Source of the DNA: Mesorhizobium sp. Root554
Lineage (GTDB): Bacteria > Pseudomonadota > Alphaproteobacteria > Rhizobiales > Rhizobiaceae
Assembly (NCBI RefSeq): GCF_001427025.1
Contig: NZ_LMGA01000001.1
Coordinates: forward strand, 1,909,222 to 1,973,221
DNA: 64,000 nt
Direction of reading: 5' to 3'
The notes under the pieces are model-generated. The model was not told the DNA's origin. It did not search any database and saw only the letters and a program-made list of their open reading frames with translations. Below, piece by piece: positions 49,219-58,383 of this stretch. Both the position numbers and the translations under genes were made by a program. The first letter of the stretch is position 1, and each line of letters begins with the position of its first letter.

Positions 49219-51101
49219 TCCGCGGCTTCTTCCCTCACATCCGCCGCCATGCGGGCGGCAGGCTCGTGCGGCTCGTCATGCAGCAGGAAACCGCCGGACT
49301 GGCGTTGCCACAGCTGCGCATAAAGTCCGCCGCGCTGGATGAGCGCGTCGTGCGTTCCTTCCTCCAGAACACGGCCCTGATCCATGACGATCAGCCTGTC
49401 CATTGCCGCGATCGTCGAGAGCCGGTGCGCGATGGCGATCACGGTCTTGCCTTGCATGAGCTTGTAGAGATTTTCCTGGATGGCCGCTTCGACTTCTGAA
49501 TCTAGGGCGGAGGTTGCTTCGTCAAGGATCAGAATCGGCGCGTCCTTCAACATAACGCGAGCGATGGCGATGCGCTGCCGCTGCCCGCCGGAGAGCTTCA
49601 CACCCCGTTCGCCGACATGGGCGTCGAAGCCCTTGCGGCCCTTCGCATCCGCCAGCCCGGCGATGAAATCGGTCGCTTCCGCCCGTCGCGCCGCTTCCAG
49701 CATCATCTCCTCGCTGGCATCCGGCCGGCCGTAGAGAATGTTCTCCCGCACCGAGCGATGCAGAAGCGACGTGTCCTGCGTGACCATCCCTATCGCGCCG
49801 CGCAGCGAATCCTGCGTGACGGCGGCGATGTCCTGCCCGTCGATGACGATGCGGCCGGATTCGATGTCGTAGAAGCGCAGCAGCAGGTTCACCAGCGTCG
49901 ACTTGCCGGCACCGGAACGCCCGACAATGCCGACCTTCTCGCCCGGGCGCACCGACAGCGACAAATCCTCGATGACGCCCTTCTGCTTGCCATAGTGAAA
50001 TCGGACATTCTCGAAGGCGATGCCGCCCTGCGCCACTTCGATATCCGGCGCGCCGGGCATGTCCTCGACCACGCGCGGCAGTGAGATCGAACCGATGCCG
50101 TCCTGCACGGTGCCAATGTTCTCGAACAGGCCGGAAACTTCCCACATGATCCACTGCGACATGCCGTAAAGACGCAGCACCAGGCCGATCACCACGGCGA
50201 CCGCGCCGACCGTCACCGTTCCGTTCAGCCACAGGCCAATGGCCAGCGCACCAACGCTCAGCAGCAGCGCCGAGTTCAGCGCGTAGACGACGATGTAGAA
50301 CTTGCTGATCAGCCGTCCTTGCGCGTAGGCCGTCTGCATGAATTCGGCCATGCCCTGCCGCGCATAGTCCGACTCGCGCCGGCCATGCGAGAAAAGCTTG
50401 ACGGTCTGGATGTTGGTATAGCTGTCGACGATGCGCCCGGTCATGATCGAGCGGGCGTCGGCTTGCGCTTCGGACACCTTGCCAAGACGCGGGATGAAAT
50501 AGCGCAAAGCGAACAGATAACCGACAAGCCACAAGGCCATCGGAGCCGCCAGCCGCCAGTCGGACGAGCCGACGATGATCAGGATGCCGAGGAAATAGAC
50601 CACGACATAGTTCAGCACCTCGGCGAACTTGATGACGGTCTCGCGCACGGCGAGCGCGGTCTGCATCAGCTTGGTTGCGATGCGGCCAGCAAATTCATCC
50701 TGGTAAAAGATCATCGACTGCTTGAGCAGGTAGCGGTGCACCTGCCAGCGGATGCGCATCGGGTAATTTCCGAACAGCGTCTGATAGGTGTTGAGCGATG
50801 AGAAAACCACCAGCGTTGGCAGGAGGATGGCAATCACCGCCACCATGCCGGCCAGCTTCCACCATTCCGTCTGCAGGAATGTCTCGCGATTCTGCACCGA
50901 CAGCCAGTCGACGATATGGCCGAGGAAGCCGAACATCCAGACCTCGATCATGGCGATCATTGCCATCAGGACCGCAGCCAGCAGCACGAATGGCCATGCC
51001 GGCTTGGTGAAATGCCAGCAAAAGCCGAGCAGCGTATTCGGCGGCTCTACCGGCTCCTCGAGCGGAAACGGATCGAGCCTTTTTTCGAACCAGCGGAACA
51101 T
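49215..51101 (-). CDS. ABC exporter, fused permease and ATPase (first of a pair)
   Basis: A 628-residue protein with the same layout: the N-terminal helices start after a short FEKRLDPFPLEEPVEPP motif, Walker A is GRSGAGKST, the signature is LSGGQRQRI and Walker B ILILDEATSALD. It is nearly equal in length to its partner, with intact catalytic Glu in both, unlike heterodimers with one dead site. It has a 386-base gap upstream containing its promoter. Confidence 0.92.
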   Translation of the reverse strand: MFRWFEKRLDPFPLEEPVEPPNTLLGFCWHFTKPAWPFVLLAAVLMAMIAMIEVWMFGFLGHIVDWLSVQNRETFLQTEWWKLAGMVAVIAILLPTLVVFSSLNTYQTLFGNYPMRIRWQVHRYLLKQSMIFYQDEFAGRIATKLMQTALAVRETVIKFAEVLNYVVVYFLGILIIVGSSDWRLAAPMALWLVGYLFALRYFIPRLGKVSEAQADARSIMTGRIVDSYTNIQTVKLFSHGRRESDYARQGMAEFMQTAYAQGRLISKFYIVVYALNSALLLSVGALAIGLWLNGTVTVGAVAVVIGLVLRLYGMSQWIMWEVSGLFENIGTVQDGIGSISLPRVVEDMPGAPDIEVAQGGIAFENVRFHYGKQKGVIEDLSLSVRPGEKVGIVGRSGAGKSTLVNLLLRFYDIESGRIVIDGQDIAAVTQDSLRGAIGMVTQDTSLLHRSVRENILYGRPDASEEMMLEAARRAEATDFIAGLADAKGRKGFDAHVGERGVKLSGGQRQRIAIARVMLKDAPILILDEATSALDSEVEAAIQENLYKLMQGKTVIAIAHRLSTIAAMDRLIVMDQGRVLEEGTHDALIQRGGLYAQLWQRQSGGFLLHDEPHEPAARMAADVREEAAE

Positions 51102-51487
51102 CGTCTAGAACCTTGTGTCGGATGACGCCGCAGGGGCGCCTGAAATCGGGATTGCGGCGGGCGATTGAAATCGCCCGGTTTTGCACGAGACAGCGGCCAT
51201 GCACCTTCGAAAAGCAAAGGCTTGGCGACCTGCCCGAATATGCTTCGCAATATGCTTATTGTGTCAGTTGAAGCGTCGAACCGGTTGCCGCGTTCAGGCA
51301 GCAAGCCATGGCGTGGGGCGTGAAATGTCTACGGTCATCATGAAATCCATATCCGCCTCCGTGGGTTCGAGTTGACAATGCCGGCCCTATACACGCATTC
51401 GAAACCAATCGCCACCCGGATATCGAGGAACCGCTTGAGCCAGGAACGTCGTGTGACCGATCCGCCACGCACGAAAAGCACGTGGAA
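51102..51487. other. Gene-free stretch between the ABC operon and trmL
   Basis: No gene seen. A GGGCGATT/AATCGCCC hairpin lies at 51159-51176, and AATATGCTT occurs twice in direct repeat near 51238-51261. The divergent genes have their promoters here, but I could not fix them. Confidence 0.35.
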
Positions 51488-51946
51488 ATGAACGACCGTC
51501 TCCGCGTCGCCCTCTACCAGCCGGATATCGCCGGCAATACCGGAACAATCCTGCGCTTCGCCGCCTGCATGGGTCTGGCCGTCGATATCGTCGAACCGGC
51601 CGGCTTCGACCTGTCCGACCGCAACCTCCGGCGCGCCGGCATGGACTACCTCGAAATGGCGGCGCTCACCCGCCACCTCGACTGGAACGCCTTCGAGCAG
51701 CACCGCCACGCGGCGGGGCGCCGGCTGGTGCTTCTGTCCACCAAGGCCGTCCAGCCCTATACGGACTTCGCCTTCCGCCCTGGAGACACGCTGTTGTTCG
51801 GCCGCGAATCGGCCGGCGTGCCGCAGCCGGTCCATGATGCCGCCGATGTCGGCCTCGTCATTCCGATGCAAGGTTCCGCGCGCAGCCTCAACGTCGCGCT
51901 GTCCGTGGCCATGGTCGCGGGTGAAGCCATCCGGCAACTCGCCTAG
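51488..51946 (+). CDS. trmL: tRNA (cytidine/uridine-34-2'-O)-methyltransferase TrmL
   Basis: A 152-residue SPOUT-fold protein: ALYQPDIAGNTGTILRFAACMG, RRAGMDYLE, LLFGRESAGVPQPVH and the knot end IPMQGSARSLNVALSVAMVAGEA. It methylates the wobble ribose in tRNA-Leu. The start at 51488 is used; an ATG at 51482 adds two residues. Confidence 0.93.
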   Translation: MNDRLRVALYQPDIAGNTGTILRFAACMGLAVDIVEPAGFDLSDRNLRRAGMDYLEMAALTRHLDWNAFEQHRHAAGRRLVLLSTKAVQPYTDFAFRPGDTLLFGRESAGVPQPVHDAADVGLVIPMQGSARSLNVALSVAMVAGEAIRQLA

Positions 51947-52067
51947 CCGCAACGCTGCCGCGCCGGCTGTCCACGGCGCCTCCACGGCGTCCTGCCAACG
52001 GGCGAATCTTTCAAACATGCACATCGTCTTGTCCTGCCATTGCAAGGTTCGGACGCCTTCGCTACAA

Positions 52068-52085
52068 CCTCAATATAAGTTGAGG
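52068..52085. promoter_or_regulatory. SoxR box (CCTCAA-N6-TTGAGG)
   Basis: This perfect 18-bp palindrome has exactly the arms and spacing of the E. coli soxS box. It is 17 bases upstream of the soxR start, so autoregulation is likely. No obvious divergent target lies on the other side, only trmL, which points towards it. Confidence 0.8.
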
Positions 52086-52102
52086 TCAAGCGAGAAAGTC
52101 TG

Positions 52103-52546
52103 ATGGTCGCTTCAAGGGAACTGACGGTAGGCGACGTAGCGATGCGCGCCGGCGTTGCCGTGTCGGCGCTGCATTTCTACGAAACACGCGGATTGATCCG
52201 ATCGCACCGCACCTCCGGCAACCAGCGCCGTTATGACCGCGAGGTGCTGCGGCGCGTTGCCATCATCAAGGTCGCCCAGGATGTCGGCATTTCGCTTGCC
52301 GATATTGGCGCGGCTCTTGATTCTTTACCTGAAGGCCGCACCCCCACCAGGGAAGATTGGAATCGTCTTTCAACGGCTTGGCGCAAAGACCTCGACAACA
52401 GGATCACCCGGTTGAAGAAGCTGCGGGACGGCCTGGACGACTGCATCGGCTGTGGCTGCATGTCGATCGACCGCTGCCCTTTGCGGAACCGCGAAGACAG
52501 GCTGGCTTGCGATGGACCGGGGGCACGCCGGCTTGCGGCGGGCTAA
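52103..52546 (+). CDS. soxR: Redox-sensing regulator SoxR
   Basis: A 147-residue MerR-family protein: an N-terminal winged helix ([24 protein letters not shown]), a coiled coil (about 80-115) and the four Cys that hold the 2Fe-2S cluster, C114, C117, C119 and C125, in [12 protein letters not shown]. It is activated by redox-cycling agents or nitric oxide. Its stop overlaps the end of a minus-strand gene by 4 bases. Confidence 0.95.
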   Translation: MVASRELTVGDVAMRAGVAVSALHFYETRGLIRSHRTSGNQRRYDREVLRRVAIIKVAQDVGISLADIGAALDSLPEGRTPTREDWNRLSTAWRKDLDNRITRLKKLRDGLDDCIGCGCMSIDRCPLRNREDRLACDGPGARRLAAG

Positions 52547-52863
52547 TCCGCCGCCGGCAACCGCCTGATCGTGAACTCGATGACGTCGCCCGGGCGCTCG
52601 AACCAGCTTTCGATTGTCGTCCAGTAGGCCTGCTTCGGCCAACGGTCGAACCATTCCTTGGCCTTCAGCCGTGCATCGGTGCGTGGCAGCACGAAGGTCT
52701 CGCGCAAAAATCCATCGCGCGGCATGCGCTCGCGTTCGGCGCGGCTGCGGTCCAGCCTTTTCTTCAAGCCATCCAGCGGCGGTCTTGCCGGCGTGCGCAA
52801 GAAAGAACTCCTTGACCCTTGCGCTATTGAGATTAGGGATCGCGCCCGTAAAAGACGAGTCAT
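52543..52863 (-). CDS. Conserved protein of unknown function, divergent from hemF
   Basis: A 106-residue protein whose conserved part begins near [24 protein letters not shown] and runs through [34 protein letters not shown] to the end. I recall similar proteins in rhizobia but no named family. The true start is uncertain, and the first 15-20 residues may not be translated. It is divergent from hemF with a gap of 36 bases. Confidence 0.6.
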   Translation of the reverse strand: MTRLLRARSLISIAQGSRSSFLRTPARPPLDGLKKRLDRSRAERERMPRDGFLRETFVLPRTDARLKAKEWFDRWPKQAYWTTIESWFERPGDVIEFTIRRLPAAD

Positions 52864-52899
52864 TTATCGGGCCGACCGCGCCCGCGCGGAGACCGCATC

Positions 52900-53814
52900 T
52901 TGGAACGACCCGAAATACCGGCCGGCCTGCCCGCCGACATCGAAGACAGGAAGGCCGCGGCCAGGGCATGGTTCGAGGATTTGCGCGACCGCATCTGCGC
53001 CGGCCTCGAAAAGCTGGAGGACGATCTTTCCGGCCCCCAGGCTTCGTGGTCGCCCGGCCGGTTCGAGCGCACGCCCTGGCTTCGCGACGAGGGCAATGGC
53101 GGCGGCGGCATCATGTCGATGATGCATGGCCGCGTGTTCGAGAAGGTCGGCGTCCACACCTCGACGGTGCATGGCGAGTTCTCGCCCGAGTTCCGCAAGC
53201 AGATGCCCGGCGGCGAGGAAGACCCGCGCTTCTGGGCCAGCGGCATTTCGCTGATCGCCCATCCGTGGAACCCCAACGTGCCCGCCGTCCACATGAATAC
53301 GCGCATGGTCGTCACCTCGCGGCAGTGGTTCGGCGGCGGCGCCGATTTGACGCCGGTTCTGGACCGGCGGCGCACGCAGGACGACCCCGACACGCTGGCC
53401 TTCCACCGCGCCATGCGCTTCGCCTGCGAGAAGAACGCCGGCGTCGCAGACCATCAGAAGCTGAAGGACTGGTGCGACGAGTACTTCTTCCTGCCGCATC
53501 GCAAGGAAGCCCGCGGCGTTGGCGGCATCTTCTTCGACTGGCTGCATTCGGACGCCGAAAAGGGCGGCTGGGCGGCCGACTTCAACTTCGTGCAGGATGT
53601 CGGACGCGCCTTCCTGGTCGTCTACCAGCATCTCGTGCGGGCCAACTTCAATGACAACTGGACCGAAGGCGACCGTGAGGAGCAATTGATTCGGCGCGGG
53701 CGCTACGTCGAGTTCAACCTCCTCTACGACCGTGGCACGATCTTCGGTCTGAAGACCGGCGGCAACATCGCCTCGATCCTGTCCAGCCTGCCGCCGGAGG
53801 TGAGATGGCCGTAA
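52900..53814 (+). CDS. hemF: Oxygen-dependent coproporphyrinogen III oxidase
   Basis: A 304-residue enzyme for the aerobic step from coproporphyrinogen III to protoporphyrinogen IX. Motifs are [76 protein letters not shown] and [16 protein letters not shown]. The start is a TTG with GGAGA upstream. A tRNA-like fragment lies directly behind the stop. Confidence 0.96.
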   Translation: MERPEIPAGLPADIEDRKAAARAWFEDLRDRICAGLEKLEDDLSGPQASWSPGRFERTPWLRDEGNGGGGIMSMMHGRVFEKVGVHTSTVHGEFSPEFRKQMPGGEEDPRFWASGISLIAHPWNPNVPAVHMNTRMVVTSRQWFGGGADLTPVLDRRRTQDDPDTLAFHRAMRFACEKNAGVADHQKLKDWCDEYFFLPHRKEARGVGGIFFDWLHSDAEKGGWAADFNFVQDVGRAFLVVYQHLVRANFNDNWTEGDREEQLIRRGRYVEFNLLYDRGTIFGLKTGGNIASILSSLPPEVRWP

Positions 53815-53816
53815 AA

Positions 53817-53860
53817 TTTCGGTGAGCGGGATTTGAACCCCAATTCGGTCCCAATTGCAG
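53817..53860 (-). other. Possible tRNA 3' end fragment
   Basis: On the minus strand the sequence reads GGGGTTCAAATCCCGCTCACCGA, which looks like a T arm and the 3' acceptor half of a tRNA. No matching D arm, anticodon arm or 5' acceptor half lies in the 80 bases before it. It may be an integration scar or chance. Confidence 0.22.
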
Positions 53861-54055
53861 AATTTTGGCAAGCTTTATGGCCGAAGAGCCGCAGAAAATT
53901 TTCTTTTTCGTCTAATATCTCGGGGTTAAAACAGGAATATTTCTTTGGCCGGGCTGGGAAGCGCCGGCGGTTTTGGACCGCGACCCGACGCGACCGGACG
54001 GCCCATGACGAAAGAGGCGTTTCCGATGAAACGCCTCCCATCAGGAGAGCCTGCC

Positions 54056-54316
54056 ATGCGCAAGCTTGTTTTCTCGGCTGCGGCCATTGCCACCCTCGCC
54101 ACCGTTTCCATCGCCAGCGCGGCGGTGCACCACACCACCGGCAAGGTCAAAACCTACGACGCGACGGCGATGAGCCTCATGCTCGAGGACGGAACAACCT
54201 TCACGCTGCCCAAGACCTTTAAGAACCCCGGCCTGAACGCCGGTGAGAAGGTCCGCGTCTCATGGGACATGAGCGGCAAGAACAAGGTTGCCGAGACCGT
54301 GAAGCTCCTGAAGTAG
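54056..54316 (+). CDS. DUF1344 small secreted protein
   Basis: A 86-residue protein from the ATG at 54056, after CAGGAGA. A signal peptide (about 1-22, ending in SIASAAV) is followed by a DUF1344 domain: TTGKVKTYDATAMSLMLEDG, TTFTLPKTFKNPGLNAGEKV. Proteins with this domain in rhizobia are periplasmic and of unknown function. A strong terminator follows. Confidence 0.85.
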   Translation: MRKLVFSAAAIATLATVSIASAAVHHTTGKVKTYDATAMSLMLEDGTTFTLPKTFKNPGLNAGEKVRVSWDMSGKNKVAETVKLLK

Positions 54317-54339
54317 CAGCGGCGCTCGGCTTGCCGGTC

Positions 54340-54370
54340 AAAGGCGGAGCCAGGTCGGCTCCGCCTTTTT
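54340..54370 (+). terminator. Rho-independent terminator of the DUF1344 gene
   Basis: A perfect 9-bp stem GGCGGAGCC / GGCTCCGCC with AGGTC loop is followed by TTTTT. Confidence 0.9.
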
Positions 54371-54542
54371 GCATGAGACAGTTCGATAAAAATGCGAGAC
54401 GGTCCTCCGTCCAAAATTGCGCCAAAACAACGGGATGGAGCGGATTTGCATTTCGGTGGAACGATGAACCCCACGAACCGGCAACCGAATCCGCATATCT
54501 GTGTTATTCTTGACCTCAATCAGACGGAGGAAGGAGGAAAGC

Positions 54543-54728
54543 ATGAAGGAATTTCACTGTGGATCGCTGGTCCCTGGCTGCGAGTGGCACACCCGCGCCG
54601 AGGACGAAGCTGAAGTCATGCGCCGTGCTGTCGAGCATATGCGCGAAACGCACGGCGAAACCATCATTCGCGAGACGATGATCGAAGCGATCCGCTCGCG
54701 AATCGAGAAGGTCCGTGACGCGGCCTAA
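54543..54728 (+). CDS. DUF1059 small protein
   Basis: A 61-residue protein from the ATG at 54543, after GGAGGAAGGAGG: MKEFHCGSLVPGCEWHTRAE, EVMRRAVEHMRETHGE. The pairs of Cys and His recall a small zinc-binding domain as in other DUF1059 proteins; function unknown. Its end overlaps the end of the cca gene on the other strand by 4 bases. Confidence 0.85.
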   Translation: MKEFHCGSLVPGCEWHTRAEDEAEVMRRAVEHMRETHGETIIRETMIEAIRSRIEKVRDAA

Positions 54729-55981
54729 TCCCTGAATCTGGCGGCGCGCTCGATCAGCGCGCCGCGATCGAGCGCGAACCCCGACTCGACCCATTCCTGT
54801 TCCAGCGCCTTCAGCGCCTTCCCAAGCCTCGGTCCTGCTTCCATGCCGACATCGACAGCCTTGAGCGGGAATATCGGCTTCTCCCACGCTGATGCATAGG
54901 CCAGCAGCCGCGAATAGCCGCCGGCCTCCATCATCGCCGCATCGTTTTCAGCCGCTCGTGCGCGCGCACCGGCAAGTGACAGACGCAGCCGATCCAGCAC
55001 GCCCCGCCGATCTCCCAGATATAGTGTTTTCGCCAAAGCCGTTTCGGTCGATTTCGCTTCGACCGCCGGCGTCATGGCCCAGCGCTGCAGCCGTTGCGTC
55101 TCGTCCGTCGATAGCTTGAGACGCTCTCCCAGCGCCTTCATCCGCGCCGGATCGGGCGGCACCATGGCCTCGAGCCTCAGCAAGGCTTCTGCCGACCAAC
55201 CGAAATCCGCCTCGGCCCTGACCAGACCATGGATGGCGTCGATCCCCCATTTCTCGCTTTCTGGCAGGATGCTGGTCAGCACGCCGGCCTGTCGCATCCA
55301 CAGCAGCGCCCGCGACGGGTCCGGCGCCGAAAGCAGTTTTTTCAACTCCGACCAGACCCGCTCGGCCGAAAGCCTTCCCAGGCCCTCCTTCAGCCGCGCG
55401 CAGGCCTTGAGGCCTTCCGCGTCCGGGCGTCCGTCGCCGAACCAGGCAAAGAAGCGGAAAAAGCGCAATATGCGCAGGTAGTCCTCGCGGATACGCGTCT
55501 CGGCATCGCCGATGAAGCGCAGCCGCCGGGTTTCGAGATCGGCGATGCCGCCAACCAGATCCACGACCGTGCCGTCAGCCTCGGCATAAAGCGCGTTGAT
55601 GGTGAAATCGCGCCGCTCTGCATCGGCCTGCCAGTCGCGCCCGAAGGAAACCTTGGCCCGGCGGCCGTCGGTCTCGATATCGGCGCGCAGCGTCGTCACC
55701 TCATACCCCTTGCCGTGTGCGACGACGGTGACGGTGCCATGTTCGATGCCGGTCGGGATCGCCTTGAAGCCTGCGGCTTCGGCGCGCCGCATCGTCTCGT
55801 TGGGCAGCGCCGTGGTGGCGATGTCGACATCGGCGACCGGTTCGCCCAACAGCGCATTGCGCACCGCGCCGCCCGCCACGCGCGCCTGCTCGCCATCCGC
55901 CGACAGGATCGTCAGCAGTTTCTGCAGGTCCGGCCCGTTCAGCCAGTCCGCCTTGCCGGCAAGGGTCACGGGAGCGCTCAA
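54725..55981 (-). CDS. cca: CCA tRNA nucleotidyltransferase
   Basis: A 418-residue class II polymerase-beta-type nucleotidyltransferase. The catalytic motif is in VAGGAVRNALLGEPVADVDIATTALP, with ERRDFTINALYAEADG, RFIGDAETRIREDYLRILRFFRF and a C-terminal helical body. It adds or repairs the CCA end of tRNAs. Its start overlaps the nudix gene stop by 4 bp. Confidence 0.94.
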   Translation of the reverse strand: MSAPVTLAGKADWLNGPDLQKLLTILSADGEQARVAGGAVRNALLGEPVADVDIATTALPNETMRRAEAAGFKAIPTGIEHGTVTVVAHGKGYEVTTLRADIETDGRRAKVSFGRDWQADAERRDFTINALYAEADGTVVDLVGGIADLETRRLRFIGDAETRIREDYLRILRFFRFFAWFGDGRPDAEGLKACARLKEGLGRLSAERVWSELKKLLSAPDPSRALLWMRQAGVLTSILPESEKWGIDAIHGLVRAEADFGWSAEALLRLEAMVPPDPARMKALGERLKLSTDETQRLQRWAMTPAVEAKSTETALAKTLYLGDRRGVLDRLRLSLAGARARAAENDAAMMEAGGYSRLLAYASAWEKPIFPLKAVDVGMEAGPRLGKALKALEQEWVESGFALDRGALIERAARFRD

Positions 55982-56616
55982 GCATAGAGCCTTTCATAAA
56001 CGGTGCGGATGATGCCCGCCGTGACGCCCCAGATGCGCCGCCCTTCATAGGGCATGTCGTAGAAAAACCATTCCAGATCGTGAAAGACCCGGCTGTCGCG
56101 GCTGTGGTTGGCCGGGTCCATGAGAAACCGTAGCGGCACCTCGAACACGGATTCTACTTCGTCGCCATTCAGTTTGAGCACGAAGCCGGGCCGTATCACC
56201 GCCAGCACCGGCGCGATCCGGTAGCCCGAACCGGTCACATAGTCGGGCATCCGGCCGGCTATGTCGATGAAATCGGCCTCAAGCCCGATCTCCTCATGCG
56301 CCTCGCGCAGCGCGGCCGCCTCGGGCGACGCATCGGTGGCGTCGATGTGCCCGCCCGGAAATGCGATCTGGCCGGTGTGGCTGCGCAAGGTTTCGGCCCG
56401 CTTGGTCAGGATCACGCTGGCTTCGTCGCCGCTGTCGACCACGGGGATGAGAACGGCCGCGTCGCGCAGCGCACCCTCGCGCAGGAAGAGACGCGGATGC
56501 CCCGGATTGAACCGATGATCGCCATAAGGCTCAATGTCGTCGCCGAAATCGGCCTGGGCGGCGGCGCGCGCCCGGAAATCGGCGGCGGAAAATGGAATGA
56601 CGGTCTTCTGGTCCAT
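55978..56616 (-). CDS. Nudix hydrolase, CoA pyrophosphatase type
   Basis: A 212-residue protein with the Nudix box GGHIDATDASPEAAALREAHEEIG (about residues 90-113) and the CoA-pyrophosphatase type LTKRAETLRSHTGQIAFPGG before it. It would cleave CoA to 4'-phosphopantetheine and adenosine bisphosphate. It overlaps cca (ATGA) and the DUF1285 gene by one base. Confidence 0.9.
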   Translation of the reverse strand: MDQKTVIPFSAADFRARAAAQADFGDDIEPYGDHRFNPGHPRLFLREGALRDAAVLIPVVDSGDEASVILTKRAETLRSHTGQIAFPGGHIDATDASPEAAALREAHEEIGLEADFIDIAGRMPDYVTGSGYRIAPVLAVIRPGFVLKLNGDEVESVFEVPLRFLMDPANHSRDSRVFHDLEWFFYDMPYEGRRIWGVTAGIIRTVYERLYA

Positions 56617-57245
56617 CAGTTGGCAAGCTTTTCCAATCGATCCGCCGGCATGATCGGGTAGACCTCGTTGTTCGAGCGCACGGCGAACATGCGCCGCCCG
56701 TCGACATCGACCTCTTCGCCGTGCTCGACCAGTTCGTACATGACCGGCCGCGACAGCAGCGCCTCCAGCCGACCACGCACCAGCACGTAGGGCTTAAGGC
56801 CGCCAGTTTCCGGCTCGTCGACGAACCGCAGCGGATGCTCCGCCCCGGCCTCGACCACATCGCCGACATTGGTGCGAAAGGTGATGATCTGGCCTCCACC
56901 CCGGCCTGAAATGTCCATCTCGACAGCGATGAACGGCGCGTCCTCGACGCGGATGCCGACCCGCTCGACCGGCGTGACGAGATAGGTCTTTCCGTCCGCA
57001 TCCTTGCGCAGCACGGTCGAAAAGAGCTGCACCAGCGGCATCCGGCTGATCGGCGTGCCCATATAGAACCAGGTTCCGTCCCGGCGGATTTCCATGTCGA
57101 TGTCGCCGCAGAATTTCGGGTCCCAGCGCTCGACCGGCGGCAAGCCCTTGCCGGCGCGCGCCGCACGCGAAATCAGCGCCTCCAGTCCGCGCGCATCGCC
57201 GGCCCCGGTAAGGCTGTCTTTGCTATGTCCGATGTCTTCCGCCAT
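56616..57245 (-). CDS. DUF1285 protein
   Basis: A 209-residue protein with PPVERWDPKFCGDIDMEIRRDG, WFYMGTPISRMPLVQLFSTVLRKD, YLVTPVERVGIRVEDAPFIA and DEPETGGLKPYVLVRGRLEALLSRPVMYELVEHGE. DUF1285 structures show a two-domain fold of unknown function. It is the first gene of the DUF1285-nudix-cca operon, a common alphaproteobacterial order, and is divergent from the MoxR operon. Confidence 0.9.
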   Translation of the reverse strand: MAEDIGHSKDSLTGAGDARGLEALISRAARAGKGLPPVERWDPKFCGDIDMEIRRDGTWFYMGTPISRMPLVQLFSTVLRKDADGKTYLVTPVERVGIRVEDAPFIAVEMDISGRGGGQIITFRTNVGDVVEAGAEHPLRFVDEPETGGLKPYVLVRGRLEALLSRPVMYELVEHGEEVDVDGRRMFAVRSNNEVYPIMPADRLEKLAN

Positions 57246-57378
57246 GGTCACGAAATAGTCACTGTTGACGCGCTTGTCAGCCGCAGTCTGTGATTTAAGT
57301 TTCTACAAGGTGCCGCCAGGTGCGAATCGCGGCGCGTTCGGCGCGGCCGGTATTTTCCAACACAGAGGATCGACCTGC

Positions 57379-58383
57379 ATGAGCGTGATCGTCAAGGAAA
57401 GCCCGATCGACGAAAAGCAGATGATCGCGCAGGCTGAAAAAGCGCTGGCCGACATCTCCCTGGTTCGCGACGGCGTTGGCCGGGTCATCTTCGGACAGGA
57501 AAGCGTCGTCGAACGTACACTGGTGGCACTGCTGGCCGGCGGCCATGCGTTGCTGGTCGGCGTGCCCGGCCTGGCGAAGACGAAGCTGGTCGAGACGCTC
57601 GGCATCGTGCTCGGCCTCGACACCAGCCGCGTCCAGTTCACGCCCGACCTGATGCCGTCCGACATCCTGGGTTCCGAGGTGATGGAGCAGGATGAAAACG
57701 GCAAGCGTTCCTTCCGCTTCATCTCCGGACCTATCTTCACGCAACTGCTGATGGCCGACGAGATCAACCGCGCTTCGCCGCGCACCCAGTCGGCGCTGCT
57801 GCAGTCGATGCAGGAATATCACGTCACTGTCGCCGGCGCGCGCCACGACCTGCCGGCGCCCTTCCATGTGCTGGCAACGCAGAACCCGCTGGAGCAGGAA
57901 GGCACCTATCCATTACCGGAAGCGCAGCTCGACCGTTTCCTGATGCAGATCGACATTCTCTATCCCGAGCTCGAAGCCGAACGGCGCATCCTGCTGGAAA
58001 CCACGGGCGTCGATGAGGCGCGGGCCGCCAACGTTCTCGACCCAGCCCGGCTGAAGGACATCCAGAATCTGATCCGCCGCATGCCGGTGCCGGAAAGCGT
58101 TGTCGAAGCCATTCTCAACCTTGTCCGCTCGGCCCGTCCGGGCCAGGGCAATGCCGACACCGACAAGCACGTGTCATGGGGTCCCGGCCCGCGCGCCAGC
58201 CAGGCGCTGATGCTTTGCTCCCGCGCCCGCGCGCTTTATGACGGACGGCTGGCGCCCTCGGTCGATGACGTGCGTGCGCTGGCCGAGCCGGTTCTACAGC
58301 ATCGCATGGCTTTGACCTTCGCCGCTCGCGCCGAAGGCATGAGCGTTCGCGACGTCGTGGGCAAGCTCGTGAAGGGTATTTGA
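57379..58383 (+). CDS. MoxR-family AAA+ ATPase
   Basis: A 334-residue AAA+ protein from the ATG at 57379. Walker A is GVPGLAKTK (61-69), Walker B is LLMADEINRASPRTQSALLQSM, and sensor 1 is LATQNPLEQEGTYPLPEAQLDRF. MoxR proteins act as chaperones that assemble complexes with VWA-domain partners. It overlaps the DUF58 gene (TGATG), and the whole run to the window end is one operon. Confidence 0.93.
   Translation: MSVIVKESPIDEKQMIAQAEKALADISLVRDGVGRVIFGQESVVERTLVALLAGGHALLVGVPGLAKTKLVETLGIVLGLDTSRVQFTPDLMPSDILGSEVMEQDENGKRSFRFISGPIFTQLLMADEINRASPRTQSALLQSMQEYHVTVAGARHDLPAPFHVLATQNPLEQEGTYPLPEAQLDRFLMQIDILYPELEAERRILLETTGVDEARAANVLDPARLKDIQNLIRRMPVPESVVEAILNLVRSARPGQGNADTDKHVSWGPGPRASQALMLCSRARALYDGRLAPSVDDVRALAEPVLQHRMALTFAARAEGMSVRDVVGKLVKGI

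Noticed and set aside
47395..49323. A 642-codon open frame on the plus strand across the ABC gene
   Set aside because: It is antisense to a well-conserved exporter and rich in Arg, Asp and His without motifs.
51372..51387. TTGACA and TATACA near trmL as a promoter
   Set aside because: The two elements are only 10 bases apart, too close for a normal promoter.
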